A DNA stretch of 64,000 nt from Mesodorylaimus sp. YZB2_4 (lineage: Eukaryota > Nematoda > Enoplea > Dorylaimida > Dorylaimidae): NCBI GenBank assembly GCA_030248295.1, contig JASANH010001530.1, forward strand, positions 1 to 64,000, given 5' to 3'. The notes below the pieces were generated by a model, which was not told the DNA's origin, searched no databases, and was given only the letters and a program-made list of their open reading frames with translations. Both the position numbers and the translations under genes were made by a program. Shown here piece after piece: positions 1 to 11,321 of the stretch (position 1 is the stretch's first letter; each line of letters opens with the position of its first letter).

Positions 1-2306
1 TTCGCCTTTCCAAGTACTTTCTTCGATCCAGGCAAAGATTCCATGTCTCTCGAGATGGGCTATCGGCGACACCAAACCATGCTAAACGCGCTGCACGAGC
101 CCGAAGTCAAGTCAACCGATTCTAACGAAGAAGCAGCTGAGCTGCGCAACTGGGCCGACACTGCAGTTGTACTCGGCGGCCTCTACGGCCTAGACTACGA
201 ACCCGACGATAAAAACGATGCGAGCCGATCGTCACCGCCCGATCCTGGGAAACCAAGGAAATATCGATTCCAGTATCGACTGAAGCCGATTTACTGGAAA
301 GGTAAGCGACGAGTGACTTGATACTTTGAATGGCGGATAAGTGAGCCTGTAGGCAGTCCACTGTTGCTCACCCGCGGTACGTGGTTCGTGGAGGCGGGCG
401 GCGGGAGTTGGCAGCCTCTGGACGGCAACAGCCCCGACTTGGTGACCCTAATCGAGGAGCAGCACATGAAAATGTTTGCGTACCAGCCGATCCCGCAGTA
501 TTGCCACACCAAGACCAGTGCTCCGTTGACTCGAGTCCTGTGCCAGGTGAAGGACGCCGAAGAAGAACGCAACCCAGGCCAAGGCACCGAAGTCCGATGG
601 TACAGCGTGGTCGACGTGCTCTTGTTCGACCACAGTCAGACTTCCTGGTTGAGGAGGTACATGAAGGTGAGCACGACCGCCGCGAGGCTGGTTCGAGGAT
701 ACCCGGAGGAGGCGCGATGGGAAGACGGGCCGCCACCCACCACCGATCTCGTTTTCGTTGTGCATGGTATCGGAGAAAAATGGAGTCCGGGTGCAATCAT
801 CAGTCTTGTTGCAGGGTAAGAGTGAAAATTTCATTTCCTGCTAATGCTTCCAATGGACAGGTTTCTGGTTCAGAATGCGGGAAATCGGCGATCAGTTGCT
901 TCAGGACCATTTCGACCACAAGGTCCATCGTCCGTTGTTCTTGCCCGTGGACTGGCGCTCAGATTTGGACTTCGACGAGCGTAAGTTTCTGCACGGCTTT
1001 CTCAGGTCACAGCTACAGGCTACCCTTTCAGATGTGATCCAGAGTCTCACGCCAAACTTCCTGCACCAAATTCGAGGCTTCTTCAACGAATGCCTGATGG
1101 ACCTGATGTACTACGCCAGCCCCGTTCACGGAAGCAAGGTAACCGGCGAGGTCCGTTGGCCGCAATCCTGATTCAAACTGAGCACATTTCAGATCACGCG
1201 CGGCCTGTGAGCTATCATGAATGACATGTACCGCACGTTCCTGATCCACGACCCTGGCTTCGTGACTCGAAACGGTCGTGTTTCTCTGATCGCCCACAGT
1301 TTGGGCTCCGTGATTGTTTACGACATTCTGACCCTCGGAGAAGGGCCTGGCGTGGTAAGCGTTGGTGTAAATTCACCTGACGATCGGAGCACAGCCAGCG
1401 CACTTCTGTTTAGGTTCTTCCGTCCGGTCGGGTGCCATTCAGCCTTCAAGAGGGTTCGCGTCTTGACTTCCTCGTAAGTGAGGCCAACTTTGTCTTTTCT
1501 ATTTTATCAGATTGCTTTCCAGATCGACCACCTGTTCTGCATGGGCTCGCCTCTGGGCGTTTTCTTGGCTGTCCGCCATGTTCGAGGTCCGCAAATTCTG
1601 CGCCCGCCAGGTGTCACACCCGGGTTTCGATTGCACAACGTGTATCATCCGGCTGATGTCATAGTAGGAGGCATAGTGACGTTTCTACCTTGTTTTAGCG
1701 GAGGGATTGTCTGTATTTCAGGCCTACCGCATTGAGCCTCTGATCTCCGAAATTTATGGACGCATTTGCCCTTTGCGAATCAACAAGGCCGACGAAAGCA
1801 AGCCAGCACCCTACGAAACCATGCTTACCAGGTGGCTGGGCGCGCACAATTTGTTGGGCAGCCCCACTTCCAAATCGGACGCGTCAAAGGATGAAGACTC
1901 CGCTGCTAGTAATCGCAGCTCCAATAAAGTTCCGTCGGAAGAAGAAAAGATGAAATTCGGTGCACTGAACGAAGCAACGAGTGGTAACAAGGCCGCCCAT
2001 GCCAAAAACGCAGAAAAGAAGAAGCTGGCGGCGAAGAACGAAGGTGCGCTGGAGGAGGAACAGCCCGCCCAGACTCCCCCCAATCAGGGTGAGTTCAACT
2101 AATGAACTACCGATTCGGCATTGCACAACTGCCTTTCAGCTCTGCCCTACCGAATCGACTACTCGCTCAGGCCAGGCACGCTGATCAGTGCGTACTGGGC
2201 AGCGATCACCGCCCACGAATCCTACTGGAGCAGTCACGACACCATCATGTACATCCTCTCGTCGCTGTACGGTTCACCAGGGTCCAAGGAGCGGGCAAAG
2301 AAGTGA
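1..2306 (+). CDS. DDHD-domain phospholipase (PA-PLA1/iPLA1 family), 5' end cut by window
   Basis: Seen: eight exons, about 1-301, 357-815, 874-980, 1032-1138, 1193-1354, 1511 or 1522-1663, 1722-2088 and 2140-2306, stop TGA at 2304-2306. The N-terminal part has the WWE-like block typical of the family (YRFQYRLKPIYWK then TRGTWFVE). Next come LVFVVHGIGEKWSP, the lipase core RVSLIAHSLGSVIVYDI with the nucleophilic serine in AHSLG, and FFCMGSPL-like LFCMGSPLGVFLAV. The C-terminal DDHD module is complete: Asp in HPAD, Asp in RIDY, His in TAHESYW and Asp in SSHD. A charged linker rich in K/E/S (1830-2080) interrupts it. Known: these are intracellular phospholipases A1 acting on phosphatidic acid and related lipids. 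Odd: the exon starting at 1193 has an in-frame TGA at 1208-1210. The ATG at 43 may be internal, because the frame is open to base 1. Confidence 0.88.
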
Positions 2307-2395
2307 TTTAGCCATCTGTGATTCTGACTGTTGGAGGGTTGAGAAACTGCATCATGCGCACCTGTTGGTCCTGTCGCTTCCAACGGCTTGAGGAA

Positions 2396-2500
2396 AAGTC
2401 GCCCCCCCACAAGTAGCCCCCCACACAACTCGCCCCCATGCAATTCGCCCCCGCCACAGCTCGCCCTCACACAACTCGCCCCCGAGCCAAATCATTTTGG
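2396..2500 (+). repeat. Degenerate C-rich short-unit array
   Basis: Repeated short units of the form CAACTCGCCCCC, CAATTCGCCCCC and AGCTCGCCC are spaced about 13-20 bases apart. Similar arrays, each opening with GGAAA then TCGCCCC, lie near 29.8 kb on this strand and near 30.4 kb on the other. Confidence 0.6.
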
Positions 2501-2725
2501 ACCAACAGATGACCTGAGGTAAGCATTTGTTTCGAATATCAAAGAGGCTATGGGAGATTTTGGCAACTGCCAATTTTGGTTTCGAATCAGTAGGCTGTTT
2601 CTCTAGAAACTTATGTAGAAAAATTGTAATTAAACAGAATTGCTACACTGTCACTAATGAAAAGTGTAACAGGGCGTCCCCTATCTCAGCCACTTCATTC
2701 AGGCAATGGGCCTCTGGTCGTTAGT

Positions 2726-2731
2726 TTTATT
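2726..2731 (-). promoter_or_regulatory. Candidate polyadenylation signal (AATAAA) for SLC17 paralogue A
   Basis: TTTATT on the plus strand reads AATAAA on the minus strand, about 260 bases beyond the stop at 2989. Confidence 0.4.
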
Positions 2732-2988
2732 GCAAGAGGTTGTACGCCTAAAGCTATTAGCATGCTGGCTCCACAGAAGCTAAACTTCTTGTTATAGTAT
2801 CGATTCGTAAAAATCTCAAGTCAGCCCCTCTGCAAGCTGAAGCTGACATGAGTGCAGCATTCACTGCAAGCTAGGCCGACGACTGTCTGTTATTCATACT
2901 TTTGACAGTAAGCGACAGCACCCACGGGGTGCGCATACACCGTATTGGCCACGTCCATGATATATTGATAGAGTAATGCTGATTCTTG

Positions 2989-5466
2989 TCACAGTGTTTT
3001 CACTGAATACACAACAGAACTTTCTACTCGCGACGATGACTTTCCAGGGCTTACAAGGCTGTTCCTCCGTTCAGTATCCATGTCCACGCGTGCCCACTTG
3101 GCAGGTTTACCTCGTCCGAATATGATGAAAGCTATGGCAGCAATCCAGTAGAACCCAGCTGCGATTCCGAAAACTAGCCTCCATCCTGTGATTGTGTTCT
3201 GGAAAAGAAGTTGTAGCAGCAGGATAAGCAAATATCAGTTACGATCGCACGCTGGGGGGGGGGGGGGAAGGGGGCGTGCATTCCTTGAGTGGAAGCTAGT
3301 CTGCCTTGGACCAGAATAAAAGCGTTAGGCCGCCTATTGCTTTAAAGGTCAGTAACGGATTCTGGCTCGCTGTGGGATCAAAATTTCCGTCAGAATAACA
3401 ACCTAAAGCTTGGTGTAATAAGATACATACCCTACAGCCAGTTCAGGTCACCTGAAGCTGACACGATGAAATTCGCTTCCCAGGTAACGAAAAGGATGAG
3501 ATTCAGGATGTGCATGGACACTTACGTCCTTTTGAGTTATAACTCCTGCGACCAGTGGCGCCACCACGCCGCAGCAACTGCCCATCATATTGTATATACC
3601 AAATGTGATTCCTTAAATGAACCTTATCGCATTTTCCATTTTCTCACCAGCTTTTAATACGGTCAAGGCACTTACCAGCAAATCGACCCGAAAGATCCAA
3701 ATTATTTGCGAACGAACCAGCCCCCACAAATCCTTCCGAACCTACTGCCAAGCACATAAGGACTACTGCTGTTGTCATGTTACAGCCGATAGTTGTAGTC
3801 ACAAGGAGGAAGATGCCTGGTAAAGTATGGCCTGAAACCGACCGCATGGCATTATAGTGATAGACAGCACATAAAGCATGAGACAGAGTATTACCAAACC
3901 CATCCATAATTTTTCGAGCCATCGCAACGGAGACAATGCGACGGCTGATCAGGTAGTCACTAATTGGCCCGATAATCAATGCAACAGCAGTAAAGCAGAT
4001 GTAAGGCAGCGCTGAGTAGATGCCGTTCTAAACAGATCCCTTGTGGAGAACAGTTACGAGAGATAGAGCATGACCAGTTGCTGACTGGGTAACACCCACG
4101 CACGTCTGGTCTTGCAAAAGTATTATGGGCGCAGACTGATAAAGACTTACTTTAGCCATGTTCATATGCAGGACTTCCTTGAAGTAAGTTGGCAATAAAG
4201 TGATCAGTGTGTACAGCCCCCAGTTGAATGACATATGGCTGATCATGAGTGACCAAGCGGCTGGTGTTTTCGCAATGGCGCACCATGGAATAGAAGAACA
4301 CGATGGCATTTCCTAAAAACTATTGAGTCAACATAGCGCAATAAAATAGAATGAGTGCCTCTCACGTCCTCTTTCACAGTCTGCGCCAGTTCCCGTTGAA
4401 TAAACTTATGCTCTTCTTCACTAATCCATCGACTGGTGGCTGGGGAGCTACTGCCGAATACGCTCCACACAATGAACCAAACCACGCCGATTCCACCTGC
4501 ATAGAAACAGCGACTCAGAATGAGTTTTCATGACCTTGTACGCAGCTTACCAAAAACATAAAACACTAAAGGCCAGCCAATCTTCGTTTCACATAACGCA
4601 GCAGAAAGTGGAAAAGCGATCACTGTTCCGATTCCGATCCCTAAACCAGGCGAGAAATGTCTAATTGTACCGTGTGTCTAATTGCACAACGTACTCCCTA
4701 CCAGCAAAGGTAAAGGCTGGCATTCGCGTACGCTCCGACGGCGGAACCCTGAAACATATCCAGCAGCAGCTGGGAAATGCTGCTGACACATTGAACCAAA
4801 TAGACCATACCACTGAGCGAACAAACCATGAACACAGGGGAATGCAACTCCCTGCAACAAAACTAGTTGCATGAAACTCAAAGGAACGCGAGCATTACAG
4901 CACCTCTCCTAGTCCTTCGAGAACGCGAAGTGCAATAAGCACAGGGAAGTCCAAATGCGCAGTGAGGGGGGTCAATAAGGTAAAAATTGCTGTCCATAAC
5001 ATTCCGAGACCGAATATCCATTTGCCTGAAAGGCGGATGATTAAAAAAATTTTCAGGAACACACTGGAGAACCTTACCTCCAAACTGATAAGATAGCCAC
5101 CCAGCTGGCACTTCCGTGAATATGTACCCGTAAAAGAATGCGCCCAGTATAATGCCTCGGGTCTTGGCATCCCATACGAACTGACCATCTCGTTGCTATG
5201 AGATATGCATGCAGTCTGCGCACCCCTTATTTTCTTGGTGGGAGAAGACTTACAGACTTATCACTCGTAATGTCCTCTGGGACGCATCCAATATCGCGCG
5301 ACACACTGGTCCCGTTTGACTGAGACTGTCTTTCGATTTCGGCTAATGCTGTATTATTGACCATCGCCAATATGGCTACGCTCAAATTCACCCGAAGCAT
5401 GTAAGTGATCAGAAGACCCAAAAAGATAAGGAGGACCAAGAAATGACGAAACCCAACAACGCCCAT
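2989..5466 (-). CDS. SLC17-family anion transporter (sialin/VGLUT-like), paralogue A
   Basis: Seen: twelve exons on the minus strand (5466-5254, 5195-5078, 5025-4904, 4851-4811, 4748-4702, 4640-4551, 4496-4366, 4312-4151, 4027-3895, 3831-3676, 3611-3526, 3198-2989). They sum to 1509 nt, or 502 residues, with every junction in phase. The start ATG gives [17 protein letters not shown]1 holds the family signature [19 protein letters not shown], followed by an N-glycosylation-type loop. Later landmarks are [33 protein letters not shown] and SGRFAG. Known: SLC17 proteins are 12-TM major-facilitator carriers moving organic anions (sialic acid, glutamate, phosphate), often in lysosomal or vesicle membranes. 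Inference: the MLRVNLS motif and length favour the sialin-like branch; the substrate cannot be read from sequence. It is tandem with paralogue B and convergent with the DDHD gene. Confidence 0.92.
3254..3267 (+). repeat. Poly-G tract (14 nt) in last intron of SLC17 paralogue A
   Basis: Fourteen consecutive G bases lie between the last two exons of the minus-strand gene, so the transcript carries poly-C here. Confidence 0.95.
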
Positions 5467-6438
5467 CGCTGGCTTGTCAATTAGGTATAGTCGACTCGCC
5501 GGAGGACGAATATCTGAGGCACAAAACGTTGAGCCGCTGTTACTTTTGGTTTTAAAACCTGCTCAGATAAGTGTTATGCTGCTCGTATGTATGTACAAAT
5601 ATTCACTTACGTTAAAACGAGACACTTTTTTCACAAATCTGAACTAGTTCGTATTTAGGCTGCGAGAGGAAGGCCGTTTGATTTCGCACAGAACCTGCCA
5701 TTTCGCACGTCGATTTTCAGGCTTGCAAGTGTCGTGTAATTCAAAGAACAGGAACAAGGAGGAAGTTTCCGTATTTTGGTTTGATTTTAGCCATGACGAA
5801 ATCGACATGGACTGCTTCGTAGTTCATAAGCAATGATTCAGTGAAGCTGGAAGTCTGCCTACTGGTACGCACATCTGACGATCAAGTGCAAACATAAGCT
5901 CGGCAATCATCGTCTTCTAATGCCTGGTGCCATGGCTCTTGCCTTGATCGTTAGAACTGGATGTTGACTTTGCCTGGCATAGTTTCACAGCACTGCTGCC
6001 CTTCAGGATTACAGTATACTCTAGTTGCTTATTCCTTTGTCTGTGAAGACTGCAGTCAGCTTATTCTACCACAACCAGTAATCCGGAATCCGGTTTGGGT
6101 GGAACCCGGAATGTTTGTAAAACAGCCTTGGGCGTGAAAGAGGCGTGTTGTCTGCCAGAGCTATGCGACCTGTTTTTAAAAACTGGTTATCCGTGTTTGT
6201 CCAGCCCGGTCCTCCCGCTTGCCAAAATCCACCTACTACAGAAGTCAGGTGCCTAAAGTTTTGGGTGGGGTTTTGTGGTCAAAACACATTCGTAATCTGT
6301 GGCCACCAAATATACTGTATTATTGTTCGCATTCTTGACTAAAAATTTCCAGAATGTACTGTAAAGAGCCGAATTCGCTCAGCTTTGAAAGATATACAAG
6401 ACATTAAAATAAAAACTGCCCGTGTGCGCTCTCTGATG
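5467..6438. other. Intergenic region between the tandem SLC17 genes
   Basis: Nearly 1 kb with no supported gene. It must contain the promoter and 5' UTR of paralogue A and the 3' UTR of paralogue B. I see no clear TATA box or repeat. Confidence 0.5.
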
Positions 6439-8710
6439 TCAAAATTGATTCATAGGATGCACAGTGGCTCCGTTCTGCGATCTTTCGATGCTGTCAGGCT
6501 GATCTTTCTCCGAGTCCCGATCTGACTCGATCCGTGCCCATTTGGCTGGTTCCCCTTTTCCGAATATGATGAATGCTAAGGCGGCTGTCCAGTAGAAACC
6601 AGCTGCTATTCCGAATACGGCTCGCCATCCAGTTAATGTGTTCTGTAAGATACAAAAGCGAACTTTGACAGTGGGAAGTTGATAATAAGGATGTGATTTG
6701 GACTCGCCACGCTGCTGCTGCCCCCCCCCCCCCCGTCACTATTGCTACCAGTCCGAAACTAACTGGCACTTACATCCTTCTGTGTTATAACACCTGCAAC
6801 TAGTGGCGCCACAACACCACATACACTTCCCAGTGTGTTGTAGATACCAAACGTGACTCCTGAAATCGACTGGATGTTAGAGCCTCCACGACTAGGATAA
6901 GACAAAGCATCAACCAGCGAATCGGCCGGACAAATCTAGGTTATTTGCGAATGAGCCAGCTCCGACGAATCCTTCCGATCCCACGGCCAAACACATGAGC
7001 ACAACTGCGGCCGTCATGTTACATCCGATTGTAGTTGACAACAGCAGAAATACGCCCGGCAAGGTGTGACCTGTAAACAATGCCTCAGGGGCAATAAGAT
7101 TGTAGGGCGTCATGGGCACTCTTACTAACCAATGCCATCCATGATCTTTCGTGCCACACCAACTGAGACTATGCGGCGTGCGATCAGGTGATCACTTACG
7201 GGTCCGATGACTAGCGACACCACAGTGAAGCATATGTAGGGCAGTGCTGAGTAGATGCCATTCTAAACATTTCCCACTTTGTCCAGAGCAGGAGCATGCG
7301 GAGTAGGCAAAACACCTACCTTGGCCATATTCATGTGCAAAACATCTTTGAAATATGTTGGTAGGAGCGTTATCAACGTGTACAGACCCCACGTGAATGA
7401 CATATGACTGATCATGAGCGACCATGCAGCGGGTGTCTTCGCGATATCGCACCATGGGACGGAGGCGCAGGATGGCATCTCCTGAAAGCGTCCTTGGTCA
7501 AGGCGGAATCATGTTACTGGTAGCAGATAGCCTGCACCTACATCCTCGACGACAGTTTCAGCCAATGATTTCTGAATGAACTTGCGTTCGCGATCACTAA
7601 TCCAGCCACTAGTAGCTGGAGTACTACTGCCAAATATGGCCCACACAATAAACCATGCCACGCCAATAGCTCCTAAATTAGCGCACTGGAAATCATGGAA
7701 GCGTCTGGGTGACGGGTGTGTTTACCGAAAACATAAAATACCAGCGGCCAACCTATCACCGAATTACAAAGCGCTGCAGAAAACGGGAACGCTATAACAG
7801 TGCCAATTCCAATGCCTGAAACATGCCACACATTCAAACTGGAACTTTTGAGCAGTTCAACCAGTAGGTACTGTTTGTACTCTCCTACCTGCGAATGTAA
7901 AGGCGGGCATGCGAGTACGTTCGGCTGGTGGCACCCTTAAACCGTGTTATAACATTCTCAAAACGTTCCGACTTTTTAAGCTTTAGGGTACATACCACTG
8001 AGCGAAGATGCCGTGAACACATGGGAAGGCTACACCCTGAAACGGGACAGTGCGAGACTGGGAAACGACGGAGTGCCGGCCTACCTACCTCTCCCAACCC
8101 TTCCAGCACTCGAATTACGATCAGCAAAGGCAGATCTAAATGTACAGTAAGCGGAGTCAATAACGTAAATATGGATGTCCATAACATTCCCAAACCGAAA
8201 ATCCATTTGCCTAAATAAAAAATCAGAGCTGAAAGAACGTAAGAAGAGAGAATTGAATTTATTCCATCTTTGTCAGTAACTGAAACAGACGGAAGCGAGT
8301 GACTTTATAATCACATACCTCCATACTTGTACGAAAGCCATCCGCCTGGTAGCTCAGTCACTATATAACCGTAAAAGAATGCCCCTAGGATGACGCCTCG
8401 GGTTTTAGGATCCCACACGAACTGACCATCGCGGGCCTGATAAAGACAGCGGTCAGACATCCATCTGTCGCAGGTGAGAAGCACTTACAGGCTTGCTACC
8501 AGGAGCCGAGTCCGCGACGCACGTTTCTAGGCCGTACGATTGATTAGACCAGGTCTGATTGGGTTCAGACTGTTTTTCAATTTCTGCCAGCGCCGTATTG
8601 TTAACCATAGCCAGAATAGCTACACTCAAATTGACTCGTAGCATGTAAGTGATCACCAGGCCCAAAAAGACAAGCAAAACAAGGAAATGCCGGAAGCCGA
8701 TTTGTTTCAT
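6439..8710 (-). CDS. SLC17-family anion transporter (sialin/VGLUT-like), paralogue B
   Basis: Seen: the start ATG at 8710 gives [17 protein letters not shown], then [19 protein letters not shown] and a loop with NQT and NQS glycosylation sites. The exon order and introns mirror paralogue A exon for exon. Conserved blocks are [94 protein letters not shown] and [18 protein letters not shown]. The C-terminal tail is charged and ends at the TGA complement of 6439-6441. I found no frameshift or stop in the exons. Known: a 12-TM major-facilitator organic anion carrier of endomembranes. Inference: a recent tandem duplicate of paralogue A, still under coding constraint. The substrate is unknown. Confidence 0.92.
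6721..6734 (+). repeat. Poly-C tract (14 nt) in last intron of SLC17 paralogue B
   Basis: Fourteen consecutive C bases lie in the same intron that carries poly-G in paralogue A, but with opposite strand polarity. Confidence 0.95.
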
Positions 8711-10178
8711 GGTCGTTATCAGTAACTGAAAAAAACAAAAGAGCTTTACGCTGGCGCTGGCAAGCCTATCTAAGGCCGAACCCACAACCATCGCGAATAA
8801 ATATGACAGACCCCGCGATCCGCCAAGTAACTGATCTGTCAAACTTACAGCGCCTGATGAAGAACACCTGAGCAAACAAAAATGGCAAATGGACTCATCC
8901 TCTGCTGATCCCATGAACAGAAGCAGCACAAAGGGCAAAGAGAATGTCAACCGCCCAAAGCTGGACTGTACATCACCTCACAGCCACACTGATGTACACA
9001 CTGTGCAAGGCTGACAAATTCAAGTGGCGACGTCAACACAGAACCAGTTCGCGTAACTAGACCTCCAAAACAACGGCAATACTCGGGTTCTATTCACACC
9101 CTGTATATATATGTACAGGAATCACCCCATTACAAAGAACACATTACACGACTTCATTCGTACAATAAAACTTTAACGGTTTAGCTGAAAGGACAGAATC
9201 TTACAACAAAAGTAGAGCTTGCGAAAACGAGGAAAATTTACACAGATGCCTCGCTCAAAGTCAATAAATTGAAGACACTAACTTAGAAATGTCCACAGAA
9301 CGAAGCCATGCATGCTTCGCTGGAAAATAGCTACAACAGTAGACAATTTGAATTGGAAAAGGGTCTTTCGATGAAAAGAGCACGTATATGAACACAAGGC
9401 ACATGCCTCAAAACGTGGAACGAAAGCAATTCCAACGGGTTGCGTCGAGCACACAGGAAGACATTTGCAGGTAATTACTTTTTACGGATACGGCAAGACC
9501 AGTTAGGACAAGTGTTTACTACTCAGCACACTTCGACCTGGCTGTATTTGTAATAGGCCTTGCGCAAACCCATTGCTCGTATGTCACGCAAGTCGGTGTG
9601 CGCAAAACATGTATGCGTGATCCAATTGTTAGTACGAACCGAACCCATGAGCAATGTCGTATGCAGTCTGCTTTACTCACCTTGCCATACATTTCTGACA
9701 TCTCTTGTACAAGTTTACTGCTTGGCCGAGTACGAGTTGGCGGGTCCTTATGGTCGCTTGAGCCAGCTTGAACGCCAACATCGCTACATTTCAATCCCAG
9801 GATTTTGTCAGAATCCATCCCAGACCTTGCTGCACTAACCGTAAGGACTTTGATGCTGGTCATGTACGCTGAGACAACTCTTGGCTCGCTGGCGAACCAA
9901 TTGTGGCTCTACTCCACTGTCCTCTCTGGACTTTCGCCAAGAGGCTAGTGCCATAAATTGTCCTTGAGAAACATAAGAGCTCAAAATTTCTTTCATCATG
10001 AAGAAATGTTTATTAGCGCTAGATCTAACCCAAAGCTAACTTTCAATAGTCCTTGATTTTGAGTTTCTTGGCGTCCTGAGGATGCCGGCTTCGAAAAGAC
10101 TCATTTTTGATCAGCAGCGATCTGTTTGCCTGTCATCTGCCACCTTAGCAGGATCAATACCAAAAAACAGCATGTGCG
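8711..10178. other. Intergenic region upstream of SLC17 paralogue B
   Basis: About 1.5 kb without a supportable gene. The open frame continuing upstream of 8710 on the minus strand (to 8950) lacks similarity to the conserved SLC17 N-terminus, so I read it as leader or noncoding sequence. Confidence 0.5.
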
Positions 10179-10263
10179 ACCCCGGTAGCGTGAGTGCTGG
10201 CGAGGCGTTTGCCTCTCACGCTGGGTGAGCTCTTACAGGGAAGGGTTCGACTTCCGCCCGGGT
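10179..10263 (+). ncRNA. tRNA-like / tRNA-derived element with strong hairpin
   Basis: Seen: an acceptor-like pairing ACCCCGG (10179-10185) with CCCGGGT (10257-10263), six of seven pairs. The T-arm is perfect: GGAAG (10239-10243), loop GGTTCGA, CTTCC (10251-10255), matching an RNA polymerase III B box. An A-box-like TAGCGTGAGTGCTGG follows the acceptor. The middle is not a normal anticodon arm: AGCGTGAG (10187-10194) pairs perfectly with CTCACGCT (10214-10221), and GAGGC GTTT GCCTC sits inside it. Inference: a tRNA-derived SINE head or tRNA pseudogene; a functional tRNA is unlikely because no standard anticodon loop is visible. Confidence 0.45.
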
Positions 10264-10663
10264 AAAAAATGATTGTCAAATATGTGCTCCTTGGCCCTCG
10301 AGTGCGCTGTGGTGCTTGACTATGGATAAAATATGAAATGATGATGAGTATATGCGCTGTACACTACGATTTCTTTGCACATCACAAAAATGACCGCTCT
10401 CTGCTCCCACTCATCGTCTTCTCCGCCCTCCAGCCACCTCAACCAATTGCAATGAAACTTTCGCATGACTTCGGCCGAGCTAAATCGATAACAATAAAAG
10501 AAAATTGAGCTGTTTCCTTATATTTGCATGTGTTTTGTTGACAATGTGGTATTGTATATCCTCGTCTAAACTGCCTTATATCTCATTTTACGTATAAGGC
10601 GAGGAAAAAAGATCTATGCGTCAGTGCACATGTCGAGCTGACGGACGCTTTTTATGCTCAATT

Positions 10664-11321
10664 ATGAAGCTGAAAATTCTTATTCCTTGGTTTGGAATAT
10701 GTATAACTCTTTTGCTTACGATAAGACATAGCGCGAGCCACAATGTGTGCTACCGAATATTCTCCGCATTGGAAGATCATTCGAACGGGACCTACGCGTA
10801 TGTGCAGCATCCCAGCACGATCAAGTTTGACCACACATATTTGGACGTGAGCAGAGGATACGTGCCCAATGTGACATACTCTGGTAAGTGTAGTAGGCAC
10901 TAATATCGAATCATACTAGATAGTGAGCTTCGCTAATTCCTGAACCTCTTTTTAGTAACTTTAACCAACCCCCTTGCGAGTCCAGTTGACGAAATGGCTC
11001 TCATGTCCTTGAGTATTAGGCGGGCAAAGCGAGAGTCCATCGGGACTTTTCACTTTGACCAGAAGGGTACGCGTGTACTTTCTTCACTGCAGATAAATAT
11101 AATGTTGCGATGACCTTCCAGATTTTACCTTCCTCAAATGCAAGCCGACTGATAAGGAATTTGGAGAAGTAGAAATGCTCTCAGCGACTGCGTTGAGTGG
11201 CAGCACTCTTCACTTTCCGATGACTGTGTCGTGGACAGCCCCACGAGACAGTTCGCCTGACTGTGCTTTGTTTAAGTATATATTTTTCAAGCCACTTTCC
11301 TTGGTCGTTCTGAAAACGTGA
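10664..11321 (+). CDS. Small secreted Reeler-domain protein
   Basis: Seen: the ATG at 10664 opens a signal peptide (MKLKILIPWFGICITLLL then SASHNVC). A 16-codon in-frame extension to 10616 is possible. Exons are about 10664-10883, 10956-11066 and 11122-11321. After the signal come VTYSVTLTN, MSLSIRRAKRESIGTF, FLKC and the hallmark end VSWTAP, then DCALFKYIFFKP, matching the Reeler (PF02014) pattern of conserved C and xTWTAP with a late Cys. The stop at 11319-11321 gives about 170 residues. Known: Reeler domains occur in reelin, ferric-chelate reductase-like proteins and secreted defence proteins. What else: the gene could be the 5' part of the downstream CUB/lectin gene, because GT at 11276 could act as a donor. 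I could not join them in phase, so I treat it as separate. Confidence 0.55.

Larger units (their letters stand above)
2307..2988. other. Intergenic gap between convergent DDHD and SLC17 genes
   Basis: I see no convincing gene here. It holds the C-rich degenerate array (about 2396-2500). TTTATT at 2726-2731 is AATAAA on the minus strand and is a candidate polyadenylation signal for the SLC17 gene ending at 2989. Confidence 0.6.

Noticed and set aside
10179-10263. Functional tRNA gene
   Set aside because: The acceptor and T-arm look right, but the middle folds as an 8-bp hairpin and no proper anticodon loop is visible.
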